A stretch of DNA of 64,000 nucleotides from Fen-1298 sp963833465 (lineage in GTDB: Bacteria; Bacteroidota; Ignavibacteria; UBA10030): the NCBI GenBank assembly GCA_963833465.1, contig CAWHXW010000003.1:186001-250000 (forward strand), given 5' to 3'. The notes beneath the pieces were generated by a model. The model was not told the origin of the DNA, made no database searches, and saw nothing but the letters and a program-made list of their open reading frames with translations. Positions 28,890 to 38,019 of this stretch are shown here, one piece after another. The position numbers and the translations under genes are program-made. The stretch's first letter is position 1; each line of letters begins with the position of its first letter.

Positions 28890-30116
28890 ATGAAAATAGA
28901 TTCAGGTGATTTGGCATGGATAATGGTGTCTACGGCACTCGTAATGCTCATGACACCGGGATTAGCTTTGTTTTACGGTGGCATGGTGCGCCGCAAGAAT
29001 GTTCTTGGGACGATCATGCAAAGTTTTATTGCGCTTGGCGTTATATCACTGCAATGGGTGTTTTGGGGATATAGTTTAGCATTTGGTCCGGACTGCGGAC
29101 ATATTATAGGAAATTTATCATGGGCTGGGCTTTCAGGAGTCGGACTTGAGCCAAACCCAAATTATGCGGCAACAATTCCTCATCAGGCTTTTATGATTTA
29201 CCAAATGATGTTTGCAGTCATCACCCCTGCACTGATTACAGGTGCCGTTGCCGAACGATTCAAATTTAAAACATATATTGTTTTCCTTTTATTATGGTCC
29301 ACTTTTGTCTATGCTCCAATTGCCCACTGGGTGTGGGGCGTTGGTGGATGGCTTAGAGCACTGGGTGCTTTAGATTTTGCAGGCGGATTTGTCGTACACA
29401 TTAGTTCTGGAGTAGCAGCTCTTGCAGCAGCAATCGTTCTAGGCAAACGTAAAGGGTATGGTCACGAACATATGCCGCCTCATGATTTAACGATGACATT
29501 AACCGGTGCAGCATTACTTTGGTTTGGTTGGTTCGGCTTCAATGCTGGAAGTGCTTTAACATCAGGAACATTAGCTCTTACAGCATTTATTAATACACAT
29601 TGCGCTGCCGCCGCTGCCTCTTTATCATGGATGTTTATGGAATGGTATAAACGTGATAAACCAACTGTTCTTGGTGCAGCTTCCGGTGCAGTTGCAGGAC
29701 TTGCTGGAATTACACCAGCAGCGGGATTCGTAACACCAATTGCATCAATAATAATAGGATTATGTTTGGGCAGTTTGTGCTACTGGGGAGTATCATTGAA
29801 AGGTCATTTTGGATTTGATGATTCACTTGATGTGGTTGGAGTACATGGTGTTGGCAGTTCATTCGGTGCAATTGCAATCGGGTTGTTTGCGACAACCGCT
29901 GTAAATGCTGCCGGAAGTAACGGACTTTTTTACGGTGGTTCTTCTATTCTTGGTATTCAACTATTCAGTGTTGCTGTGACAGCTATTTTCTCCTTTGTCA
30001 TGACTTGGTTAATATTAAAAGCTCTTCAAAAGACAATGGGACTTCGCATCAAGGATCAGGAAGAATCGGAAGGACTTGATTTAAGTCAACACGGTGAAAG
30101 TGGATACAACTTTTAA
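28890..30116 (+). CDS. Ammonium transporter AmtB (second copy)
   Basis: 408 residues, same length and motifs as the first copy (GGMVRRKNVLGTIMQSF, HQAFMIYQMMFAVITPAL, VVHISSGVAALAAA, VVGVHGVGSSFGA). AGGAGA precedes the start. Protein identity to the first copy is high but DNA has diverged and the loops differ, so the duplication is not recent. It lacks its own PII gene and may share GlnK, since the C-terminal tail EESEGLDLSQHGESGY is conserved. Confidence 0.92.
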   Translation: MKIDSGDLAWIMVSTALVMLMTPGLALFYGGMVRRKNVLGTIMQSFIALGVISLQWVFWGYSLAFGPDCGHIIGNLSWAGLSGVGLEPNPNYAATIPHQAFMIYQMMFAVITPALITGAVAERFKFKTYIVFLLLWSTFVYAPIAHWVWGVGGWLRALGALDFAGGFVVHISSGVAALAAAIVLGKRKGYGHEHMPPHDLTMTLTGAALLWFGWFGFNAGSALTSGTLALTAFINTHCAAAAASLSWMFMEWYKRDKPTVLGAASGAVAGLAGITPAAGFVTPIASIIIGLCLGSLCYWGVSLKGHFGFDDSLDVVGVHGVGSSFGAIAIGLFATTAVNAAGSNGLFYGGSSILGIQLFSVAVTAIFSFVMTWLILKALQKTMGLRIKDQEESEGLDLSQHGESGYNF

Positions 30117-30129
30117 ATATTAAATGATT

Positions 30130-30165
30130 GGGACGCTTCGTATCTTTCGTTTTTATAAGCGTCCC
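30130..30165 (+). terminator. Hairpin after second amtB
   Basis: GGGACGCTT (30130-30138) pairs with AAGCGTCCC (30157-30165), nine base pairs. The T-run lies in the loop rather than after the stem, so termination is uncertain. Confidence 0.55.
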
Positions 30166-30213
30166 ATTCCATTTAAGCGAAACTAATATTTTATCTGATT
30201 TTTTGGTATTCTC

Positions 30214-30403
30214 TTGATTATTTTCATGGAATCTTCTACATTATTTAAAAGAAAGGAAAACTGCATATAGACAATTGTGAGAGAGTTGTGTCGTAGTTTT
30301 TTTTGTATTGTAACTTATCTCGAACTTTGTCATCAGTTGAACTGAATAACAATAGAGAGAGTTCGGTAATCAGGCACCCGACACACATTGTCGGGATTTT
30401 TTG
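30214..30403 (+). promoter_or_regulatory. Promoter and structured leader ending in a terminator before the PorV-like gene
   Basis: TTGATT (30214-30219), 17-base spacer, TACATT (30237-30242) predict a start near 30250. The transcript would run about 155 bases to an intrinsic terminator, CCCGACA (30377-30383) with TGTCGGG (30389-30395) followed by ATTTTTTG, which stops just before the AGGTGG ribosome site. An alternative CGAACT/AGTTCG pairing lies upstream. This may be an attenuator or a small RNA gene. It accounts for most of the 300-base gap 30117-30416. Confidence 0.5.
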
Positions 30404-30416
30404 TCTTAGGTGGAAT

Positions 30417-31442
30417 ATGAAATTTCTGAAAATAATTATTCTCTTGATGATTATTGAACAGTGTTCATCATCTCAACAAATTGCAAAATATGCAGGAGAA
30501 TTTCTTTCTATCGGTGTTGGCGGCCGTGCGTTAGGACTTGGTGGTGCTTATGCCGCGCTTGCAAATGACGCTTCCGCTGGATACTGGAACCCAGCCGCAC
30601 TTTCACGTATTGATTATCCAGAAGTAATGCTTATGCACGATGAACGGTTTGGCAGTTTATTGAATTATGATTTTGGTGCTGTAGCAATCCCATATAGCGT
30701 GAGTTCAACAATCGGTATAAGTATTATGCGTCTTGGTGTGGACGGTATTCCTGACACAAGATATGCTGGAGTCGATGCAAATGGAAATCCGTTACCACCT
30801 AATCAATACATGAATGCAGTACAGTTAGACGATAGTAAAATCACATATTTCAATTCAACTGATTGGGCAATATACTTTACCTATTCACAACGCACTGCTT
30901 CAAGTTTAATGTATGGAATCAATTTGAAGGTAATTAGGGAAACAATAGATTCATCTTCTGCTACAGGCATTGGTTTTGATATTGGGATGCTTTATTCCCC
31001 TGCTAATAATTGGTACATTGCAGTGAACGCGCAAGATATTACCACAACACTGGTAGCTTGGTCCACCGGTACTAACGAATTAATTTCGCCAACTTTAAAA
31101 TTAGGAACCGCATATTTTATAGATATCTTTGGCGGGCGATTTGCACCGACTATGGATGTGGATGTTAGATTTGAGAATCGTCAGTTTGCTTCCATTGCTC
31201 ATCTTGGGCTTGTTAGTTTTGATCCGCATGAGGGACTTGAATTTGATTTCAAAAAAACTGTTGCACTTCGTATTGGTTACAATGATGTAAAGCAAATGAC
31301 ACTTGGTGTGGGGTTGCATTTGCGCAAGTTAGATATTGATTATTCTTATGCTCAATTTGATGAAGAAGATGATCTTGGAAAAACACATCGAATTTCGCTA
31401 CGTTTGATATTGCAGGAAGATCGTCTTGCAAGAACGAAATAG
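30417..31442 (+). CDS. PorV/PorQ-type outer-membrane protein
   Basis: 341 residues from the ATG at 30417 (AGGTGG five bases upstream). Signal peptide MKFLKIIILLMIIEQCSSS, then QIAKYAGEFLSIGVGGRALGLGGAYAALANDASAGYWNPAAL, the diagnostic start of the PorV/PorQ (UPF0164) family. The rest is alternating beta-barrel pattern ending LRLILQEDR. PorV helps release and attach type IX secretion cargo; related members are of unknown function. Its presence fits the T9SS sorting domains on other proteins here. It converges on pta. Confidence 0.82.
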   Translation: MKFLKIIILLMIIEQCSSSQQIAKYAGEFLSIGVGGRALGLGGAYAALANDASAGYWNPAALSRIDYPEVMLMHDERFGSLLNYDFGAVAIPYSVSSTIGISIMRLGVDGIPDTRYAGVDANGNPLPPNQYMNAVQLDDSKITYFNSTDWAIYFTYSQRTASSLMYGINLKVIRETIDSSSATGIGFDIGMLYSPANNWYIAVNAQDITTTLVAWSTGTNELISPTLKLGTAYFIDIFGGRFAPTMDVDVRFENRQFASIAHLGLVSFDPHEGLEFDFKKTVALRIGYNDVKQMTLGVGLHLRKLDIDYSYAQFDEEDDLGKTHRISLRLILQEDRLARTK

Positions 31443-31472
31443 CGATTATACAAGTCTACAATAACAAGTTTG

Positions 31473-32453
31473 TCAAACAGCGCCCGCTACTGAATTAATC
31501 GCAACCATAGTTACAATATCACTGACACTGCATCCGCGCGATAAATCGTAGCATGGTCTTTTTAATCCTTGAATGATCGGGCCAAATGCTTCTGCCCCAG
31601 CTAACCGTTGTGTCAATTTGTATCCGATATTGCCGGAGTTTAGATCTGGAAATATAAAAACATTAGCATTGCCGGCAATAAGACTTCCCGGAGCTTTTTT
31701 TGCACTAACAGAAGGAACTACAGCGGTATCAAATTGAAGTTCCCCATCGATGATAAGACTGGGCTGTTTTTGTTTCGCGATTGAAGTTGCCTTTTGTACT
31801 TTTTCTACAGAAGGATGTGAAGCACTTCCTTTTGTTGAAAATGAAAGCATTGCAACGCGTGGTTCTTCACCTGTTAACTTGTGATGGTTCATAGCTGTAG
31901 AAATTGCAATGTCTGCAAGTTGTTCTGCCGTCGGATCCGGCACTACTCCACAATCTGCATATGAATAATTTATATGCGGAAAAACCATTAAAAAGAAACT
32001 TGAAACAACCGCAATCCCGGTGGGCATTCCGACAATTTGAATTCCCGCGCGAATCACATCACCTGTAGTTGAAATTGACCCTGCAACACTACCGTCTGCT
32101 AACCCTTCTCTAACCATCATAGCACCAAAAAAAAGAGGGTTTTTCATCGTTTGCTGAGCTTGTTCAAAATTTATTCCTTTTGCTTTTCGCAAATTGAAAA
32201 ATAAATCGGTGAAGTCGGTGAACTTCTCTGATTTTTCAGGATCCACAATAAATATTTTCTCCAATCCGATACCTATCTCTTTTGCTTTGGCACGAATTGC
32301 TTCTTCGCTACCAATGAGAGAAATGTTTGCAATTTGTTCATCTAAAATGATACGTGCTGCCTGAATTGCACGCTCGTCCATCGAATCTGGGAGAACAATA
32401 TGCTTCCTGAGTTGTTTTGCTTTAGTTCTAATTTCATCAATAATTTTTGCCAT
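31473..32453 (-). CDS. pta: Phosphate acetyltransferase
   Basis: 326 residues, the short form (catalytic domain only). Interconverts acetyl-CoA and acetyl phosphate. Seen: IVLPDSMDERAIQAA, GSVAGSISTTGDVIRAGIQIVG, DCGVVPDPTAEQLADIA, MLSFSTKGSASHP, ELQFDTAVVPSVSAKKAPGS and LQRLAGAEAFGPIIQGLKRPCYDLSRGCS-type motifs, all conserved. With the malic enzyme and 2-oxoacid oxidoreductase it points to fermentative acetate formation or substrate-level phosphorylation. No ackA in the window. Confidence 0.92.
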   Translation of the reverse strand: MAKIIDEIRTKAKQLRKHIVLPDSMDERAIQAARIILDEQIANISLIGSEEAIRAKAKEIGIGLEKIFIVDPEKSEKFTDFTDLFFNLRKAKGINFEQAQQTMKNPLFFGAMMVREGLADGSVAGSISTTGDVIRAGIQIVGMPTGIAVVSSFFLMVFPHINYSYADCGVVPDPTAEQLADIAISTAMNHHKLTGEEPRVAMLSFSTKGSASHPSVEKVQKATSIAKQKQPSLIIDGELQFDTAVVPSVSAKKAPGSLIAGNANVFIFPDLNSGNIGYKLTQRLAGAEAFGPIIQGLKRPCYDLSRGCSVSDIVTMVAINSVAGAV

Positions 32454-32736
32454 AAGTTACTTTCTTATTAATTCATTTAAATTGTGGATATTATAAATGA
32501 TCTGCTATGAATCAATCAGGGAATTGTATCCCTAGTTTTATTCAATATACAACAGCGTTTGTATTCAATCAATCTAAAAACACTGATAAAAAGTTTACAA
32601 CCTGCCGATTTGGCAATATAGCGGAAAGACTAGCAAAAAGTTCAATATTTTCTTTAAGATTAATTAATGTTAATTATGTAGATGATTTGTTGTGTGTCTG
32701 CCATTGTTTCATTATCATGACCTAAGAAAAAAAGAA

Positions 32737-34074
32737 ATGCAGATAAGTCGATGTGTTTATATTGAAACGTACGGCTGCCAGATGAACATGGCAGACACGG
32801 AAATTGTACTCAGTATTATAAACAAAGCCGGTTTTATCCGTACAAAAATAATGTTGAACGCAGATATTGTTTTAATAAATACATGCGCCGTCCGCGATAA
32901 CGCTGAACAGCGTATCATTGGACGTCTTGGTGATTTCAATCATTATAAGAAGGCGAATCCAAGTGTAATAATTGGAGTACTCGGATGCATGGCGGAACGC
33001 GTTCGCAAAGAGTTGATGGAATTAGGAAGTTTTATAGATTTTGTTATTGGGCCAGATGAATACCGCAAGCTGCCTGCATTTATCGAAGCGGCATATAACG
33101 GTAAAAAAGGAATTGGAGTAAAACTTTCCCGTATAGAAAAATACGATGACATTATTCCATTTCGCATCGATGGAGTAAGTGCATGGGTTTCCATTATGCG
33201 CGGTTGCGATAAATTTTGCACTTACTGTGTTGTACCATTCACACGCGGTCGTGAGAGAAGCCGCTCGTCGGCATCTATCTTATCAGAAATGGAAGATCTT
33301 TCACGCCGCGATTTTAAGGAAGTAACGCTCCTCGGTCAGAATGTAAATTCATACAGCGATGGATCATCCGACTTCGCAGATCTGCTTATTATGGTTGCCG
33401 ATGTTGATAAAAAAATGCGTATAAGATTTACGACCTCTCATCCATATGATATATCGGAAAAGCTAATAAATGCCGTTGCATCGCGAGATAACATTTGTAA
33501 TTATATTCATCTGCCTGTCCAATCCGGATCGAATAGAATTTTGCAGTTGATGAACCGAACGTATACAAGGGATCAATATCTTAACCTCGTACATAAGATC
33601 AAAACAGTTATACCTGATGTAAGTCTTTCTACAGACGTCATTTCAGGATTTCCAACCGAAAAAGAAGATGACCATAAAAGAACCTTAGACTTGTTGCAAG
33701 AAGCAGAATTTGACAGCGCCTACACATTCAAGTACTCTCCGAGGGAGAATACAAAAGCATGGCAAATGGGCGACGATGTTTCTGATGAAATAAAGAACCG
33801 CCGGCTCAGTGAAATTATTGATCTTCAAAGAAATATTTCACTTCGTCGGAATAAAAAAATAATTGGAAATACTGTTGAAGTTCTTATAGAAGGATTGAGC
33901 AAAAAATCCGTTAATGAATTTTGTGGCAGAACTGATACTAATAAGATGGTAATCTTTCCAAAGAACGGCGATGCTATCGGTGATTACCTTAGCATTCGCA
34001 TTGAACGGGCAAATTCAGCAACATTGTTTGGAACGAAAGCGGGAAAATCGCTTTCTTATGTTGCTATGCTCTAA
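32737..34074 (+). CDS. miaB: tRNA-2-methylthio-N6-dimethylallyladenosine synthase (MiaB)
   Basis: 445 residues from the ATG at 32737; an upstream in-frame ATG at 32692 lacks support. Begins MQISRCVYIETYGCQMNMADTE (first cluster Cys). Radical-SAM motif MRGCDKFCTYCVVPFTRGRERSR and C-terminal TRAM-like domain. Other signatures: TFTTSHP-type RFTTSHPYDIS, YIHLPVQSGSNRILQLMNRTYTR, FPTEKEDDH. Methylthiolates A37 in tRNA. First gene of the six-gene operon to 39257. Confidence 0.92.
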   Translation: MQISRCVYIETYGCQMNMADTEIVLSIINKAGFIRTKIMLNADIVLINTCAVRDNAEQRIIGRLGDFNHYKKANPSVIIGVLGCMAERVRKELMELGSFIDFVIGPDEYRKLPAFIEAAYNGKKGIGVKLSRIEKYDDIIPFRIDGVSAWVSIMRGCDKFCTYCVVPFTRGRERSRSSASILSEMEDLSRRDFKEVTLLGQNVNSYSDGSSDFADLLIMVADVDKKMRIRFTTSHPYDISEKLINAVASRDNICNYIHLPVQSGSNRILQLMNRTYTRDQYLNLVHKIKTVIPDVSLSTDVISGFPTEKEDDHKRTLDLLQEAEFDSAYTFKYSPRENTKAWQMGDDVSDEIKNRRLSEIIDLQRNISLRRNKKIIGNTVEVLIEGLSKKSVNEFCGRTDTNKMVIFPKNGDAIGDYLSIRIERANSATLFGTKAGKSLSYVAML

Positions 34075-34093
34075 ACACAGGAAGGTTAACACC

Positions 34094-34816
34094 ATGAAAA
34101 TTCTTATCTACACGGTCTTAATTATTATTGAAGCATTATTCGTTTTGTTTAATCCGGCGTTATGTGTCCAGACAAAAAACAGTGAGCCGGATATTCGGCA
34201 TCGTCTTGAAATGATCGAAAAAGGTCAAGCGGAAGCAGTGCGAGCCGAACTTCCATCACTTATGACCAACTATCAAAATAATCCCGGGGTGATGTATTTG
34301 CAAGCGGTTTTAACCACAGATGGAACAGAAGCTTCAAAATTATATCAAAATATTGTAGACAATTTCCCCAAAAGTGAATGGGGCGATGATGCGCTCTATA
34401 AACTATATCAATATTATTATTCTATTGGTTTATACAAAACTGCCGAACAAAAGTTGGCACAATTAAAAGAAGAATATCCGTTCTCTGCTTATGCAGCAGA
34501 AAATGATTCGGTCATTGAAGAAAAACAAGCAGTGAAAGAAAAACCGGCGGTAATGAAACCCAAAGGAACTGTGCCGAAATTTGCTACAAACTTTACAGTG
34601 CAGGTTGGTGCGTTCTCGACCCTTCAAAATGCAGGCGAATTGAAAGCGAAATTCGAAAAAGAAGGATATCAGTCGAACATATTTACTATTGTCAGCCATG
34701 GAAAAAAACTGTACAAAGTTTGGGTAGGCGAATTTCAAACGTATGATGAAGCACGTCGATTTAAAATGGAAATAAAAAATAAATTTAATCTAACATCTAT
34801 AGTTGTTTCACGTTGA
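34094..34816 (+). CDS. SPOR-domain envelope protein with TPR segment
   Basis: 240 residues from the ATG at 34094 (AGGAAGG upstream). Signal peptide LIIIEALFVLFNPALC with Cys as a possible lipoprotein site. Residues about 45-140 are TPR-like (KLYQNIVDNFPKSEWGDDAL, YKTAEQKLAQLKEEYPF). The C-terminal 75 residues are a SPOR domain (FTVQVGAFSTLQNAGELKAKFEKEG, KVWVGEFQTYDEAR), which binds denuded peptidoglycan. Suggests an envelope or division role. Its stop overlaps the next start (TGATG). Confidence 0.82.
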   Translation: MKILIYTVLIIIEALFVLFNPALCVQTKNSEPDIRHRLEMIEKGQAEAVRAELPSLMTNYQNNPGVMYLQAVLTTDGTEASKLYQNIVDNFPKSEWGDDALYKLYQYYYSIGLYKTAEQKLAQLKEEYPFSAYAAENDSVIEEKQAVKEKPAVMKPKGTVPKFATNFTVQVGAFSTLQNAGELKAKFEKEGYQSNIFTIVSHGKKLYKVWVGEFQTYDEARRFKMEIKNKFNLTSIVVSR

Positions 34817-35934
34817 TGGATCGCGAAGAATTTAAACGAATATACGGAATTGTTGGGAAATCACCGGAAATGCAGGAAATTGTTGATATCGTTCAGCAGG
34901 TAGCTCCAACAGACATTACTGTGCTTATTTCTGGTGAGAGCGGCACAGGTAAGGAAATAATTGCCAAGGCGATTCATGGTGCAAGCAAGCGTTCTCAACG
35001 AGCTCTTGTGTCGGTGAACTGCGGTGCAATTCCAGAAGGATTGATTGAAAGTGAACTCTTCGGGCATGAGAAAGGTGCATTTACAAGTGCTGCTGATTTA
35101 CGTCGTGGTTATTTTGAGATTGCAGAAGGCGGAACTGTACTACTTGATGAAATTGGAGAAATGCCCCTTTCAACGCAAGTTAAATTATTACGTGTTCTGG
35201 AGAGCGGTGAGTACATGAGGGTCGGTTCGTCTGTAGTACGCAGGATGGATGCACGAATTATAGCAGCAACGAATAAAATACTTGATTATGAAGTTCAGCA
35301 AAAAAAATTTCGTCCTGATTTGTATTTTCGATTACGTTCGGTAAATATTCATTTGCCGCCGCTGCGCAGCAGAAAAGAAGATATCCCTGCACTTGTTGAA
35401 CAGTTTGTTAAAGAAACTGCTGATAAAAATAAAATTCAATTCGGCGGGTTTACTGATGACGCAACCGAGTTATTAATGAATTATAGCTGGCCGGGAAATA
35501 TTCGCGAATTAAAAAATGCCGTCGAAAGCATGCTTGTTTTGGAAAGTGGAAAACGACTTAATGGGTACGATGTAAGAAAATATCTCCACGAGCAACCTCC
35601 AGTGGTAACAGATCGTAATTTGCCTGTTGTGTCGAACAAAACTGTTGAGCAAGCAGAACGTGAGTTAATTTATCGCGCGCTTGTGGATCTTAAATCTAAT
35701 ATTATTGAGATGAAAGAAATTCTAGCCGGACAAATATCTAATGCAGATGAATCACAGGGCAATCACTCCTTGCCGCGTAATGGCAATGGTGCACTGACGA
35801 TGGACGAAATGGAACGACGAATGATTTCCGGCTCACTCGATCGTAATAAAGGAAATCGCCGTCTTGCTGCAAAAGAGCTGAATATTAGCGAACGAACATT
35901 ATATCGAAAAATAAAAGACTTTGGACTTCAGTGA
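34816..35934 (+). CDS. Sigma-54-type AAA+ transcription activator without receiver domain
   Basis: 372 residues from the ATG at 34816. AAA+ domain about 12-235: Walker A GESGTGKE (40-47), Walker B GTVLLDEIGE (106-115), the sigma-54 contact loop GAFTSA (87-92) in place of GAFTGA, and GNIRELKNAVE near 220. The C-terminal FIS-type helix-turn-helix ends RRLAAKELNISERTLYRKIKDF. There is no response-regulator or PAS domain, so activation must come from elsewhere or be constitutive. It is overlapped by both neighbours, within an operon for envelope biogenesis. Confidence 0.88.
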   Translation: MDREEFKRIYGIVGKSPEMQEIVDIVQQVAPTDITVLISGESGTGKEIIAKAIHGASKRSQRALVSVNCGAIPEGLIESELFGHEKGAFTSAADLRRGYFEIAEGGTVLLDEIGEMPLSTQVKLLRVLESGEYMRVGSSVVRRMDARIIAATNKILDYEVQQKKFRPDLYFRLRSVNIHLPPLRSRKEDIPALVEQFVKETADKNKIQFGGFTDDATELLMNYSWPGNIRELKNAVESMLVLESGKRLNGYDVRKYLHEQPPVVTDRNLPVVSNKTVEQAERELIYRALVDLKSNIIEMKEILAGQISNADESQGNHSLPRNGNGALTMDEMERRMISGSLDRNKGNRRLAAKELNISERTLYRKIKDFGLQ

Positions 35935-36491
35935 AAAAAAGGAAAATACAAAATTCAAAAAATAAAATGTTAAAATGGATATCGAACATTGTTCATCCTT
36001 TTTTCATTTCAATCTATTTTTCAGTTTTTGTTTTTTTTGCAGGATGTACATATTCCTTCAAGGGTGGATCGGTGCCGCCGCATTTGAAGACAATTGCGAT
36101 TCCTGTCGTGGAAGATGCAAGCCCGTATGGTGATCCGACACTTCGGAATTCATTCACGCAACGATTAGATTCTCTTTTTATAAGCGATAACACACTTCAA
36201 TTGACAAACGCAAATATAGCAGATTGTACACTCGAAGGTGTGATAACCGATGTGAAAGATGAACCATCGGTATTACAAGGAGGCGAAACGGTTACACAGC
36301 GACGTATCACGGTCACTGTGCGAATGACATTTCAGGATTTAAAACTTCATAAAAAAATATGGGAAAAAAGTTATAGTAATTATGGAGATTATTCTTCGGG
36401 AAGCGGTTTAACTCAGCGCAGCATTGGAGTAGCAACAGCAATTGGAAAAATAACAGAAGATATTTTAAACGACACGGTCGCAGGATGGTAA
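35931..36491 (+). CDS. lptE: LptE-type LPS-assembly lipoprotein
   Basis: 186 residues; starts GTG at 35931 overlapping the previous stop (GTGA), with an ATG at 35967 as alternative. Membrane segment ending in a lipobox FFAGC, then TYSFKGGSVPPHLKTIAIPVVED, NSFTQRLDSLF, DCTLEGVITDV and QRRITVTVRMTFQDL, matching the LptE domain that plugs LptD. No lptD in the window. Confidence 0.82.
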   Translation: MKKRKIQNSKNKMLKWISNIVHPFFISIYFSVFVFFAGCTYSFKGGSVPPHLKTIAIPVVEDASPYGDPTLRNSFTQRLDSLFISDNTLQLTNANIADCTLEGVITDVKDEPSVLQGGETVTQRRITVTVRMTFQDLKLHKKIWEKSYSNYGDYSSGSGLTQRSIGVATAIGKITEDILNDTVAGW

Positions 36492-36492
36492 T

Positions 36493-38019
36493 ATGACACT
36501 CGCAGTATTTTTCTTCAGGCAAGAAATTATCGAAAATGCCGGATTATCAAATTTCATTATGTATCTATATTTTATTTCATTACTTGTTCTATTTGCATTC
36601 GGTGCACATGGATTTGTGATGGTATATCATTATTTGAAACAGCGAGGTATCGCAAACATTCAACCGCTTTTGAAGGAAACTCCCGTTGTGACTATACAGC
36701 TTCCATTGTTTAATGAGTTGTATGTCGCCAATCGGCTGATTGATGCCGTATGCGCACTCGAATATCCTAAGGACAAATTGGAAGTGCAAGTTCTGGATGA
36801 TTCAACGGACAATACAATTGAATTGGTAGCAAAAGCTGTAACTCACTATCGGACTCTTGGTTATGATATTAAACATATTCGCCGTACACAACGTTCAGGT
36901 TATAAAGCAGGCGCACTAAAACATGGACTTGAAACTGCACGTGGTGAATTCATAGCAATATTCGACGCGGATTTTGTACCCAGTACGGATTTTCTGACAA
37001 AAACAATTCCTCATTTTTTCACTGATCCGAAAATCGGTGTGGTGCAGACGCGATGGGAACATATAAACCGTGAATACTCTATGCTGACGCGTGCACAGGC
37101 GTTTGCATTGGATGGGCATTTTGTTGTGGAACAAGCCGTTCGCAATAATGCAGGATTCTTCATCCAATTTAATGGCACGGGTGGTGTTTGGCGCAAATCA
37201 ACTATTCTTGATGCTGGCAACTGGCAATCGGATACATTAACCGAAGATTTGGATTTGAGTTATCGTGCACAACTTAAGGGTTGGAAATTCAAATATCTCA
37301 CAGATGTTACTTCGCCGGCAGAATTGCCTGCAGAAGTAAATGCCTTAAAATCTCAACAATTTCGATGGACAAAAGGTGCTATTGAAACTGCTCGCAAGAT
37401 GATTCCAGAAGTGTGGAAGTCTGATATACCACTGCGTATTAAAATTCATTCGACGTTCCATTTAACAAGTAACATTGTCTATCCATTTATTGTTTTAGCA
37501 GGTATATTGAATGGTCCTCTCATTTTCATTAAACAACAAGGTGGTCATGAAATGTATTTTGCTATGATGTCGGTGTTTGTAATAGCGTTCATTGGTTCTT
37601 TCCTATTTTATCTAATATCACAAAAAGCTGTTTATCCGGATTGGCGTCGGCGTATTATGCTTTTTCCTCTTTTTATGGCGGGCAGTATGGGGTTTGCGGT
37701 AAACAATTCGCGTGCCGTGTTTGAAGGACTTTTCAAGCGTAAAAGCGAGTTTGTAAGAACACCAAAATATGCTATCGAAGACAAAAAAGATACATGGAAA
37801 AAGAATATGTATATTAGTAAGAAGAAATTTGACTGGGTAGTTGCAATAGAAATTATTCTTGCCATCTATTGCTTCTTCGGTGTGATTTCATCATTATACT
37901 ATTTAGAGATAGCTGCGATGCCGTTCCAGATGCTATATTTTATGGGATTTGCATGTGTTTCTTGGTTATCTGTAAGACATGCAATTGAGGCAAGGAAACT
38001 TCGTCAACAAACGCAATGA
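36493..38019 (+). CDS. Membrane family 2 glycosyltransferase (processive, cellulose-synthase-like)
   Basis: 508 residues. N-terminal membrane helix, cytoplasmic GT-A domain with VTIQLPLFNELYVANRLI, DDSTDNT, DADFVPSTDFL, TEDLDLSYR and QQFRWTKGA (D,D,D,QxxRW set), then four to five membrane helices and a cytoplasmic tail KKNMYISKKKFDW. Resembles the beta-1,2/1,4-glucosyltransferase and related membrane GT2 enzymes. Product unknown. Lies in the miaB-lptE operon; its last bases overlap the next gene (ATGA). Confidence 0.88.
   Translation: MTLAVFFFRQEIIENAGLSNFIMYLYFISLLVLFAFGAHGFVMVYHYLKQRGIANIQPLLKETPVVTIQLPLFNELYVANRLIDAVCALEYPKDKLEVQVLDDSTDNTIELVAKAVTHYRTLGYDIKHIRRTQRSGYKAGALKHGLETARGEFIAIFDADFVPSTDFLTKTIPHFFTDPKIGVVQTRWEHINREYSMLTRAQAFALDGHFVVEQAVRNNAGFFIQFNGTGGVWRKSTILDAGNWQSDTLTEDLDLSYRAQLKGWKFKYLTDVTSPAELPAEVNALKSQQFRWTKGAIETARKMIPEVWKSDIPLRIKIHSTFHLTSNIVYPFIVLAGILNGPLIFIKQQGGHEMYFAMMSVFVIAFIGSFLFYLISQKAVYPDWRRRIMLFPLFMAGSMGFAVNNSRAVFEGLFKRKSEFVRTPKYAIEDKKDTWKKNMYISKKKFDWVVAIEIILAIYCFFGVISSLYYLEIAAMPFQMLYFMGFACVSWLSVRHAIEARKLRQQTQ

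Noticed and set aside
32507..32725. 72-codon ORF upstream of miaB
   Set aside because: No conserved pattern or ribosome site; overlaps the leader region of the miaB operon.
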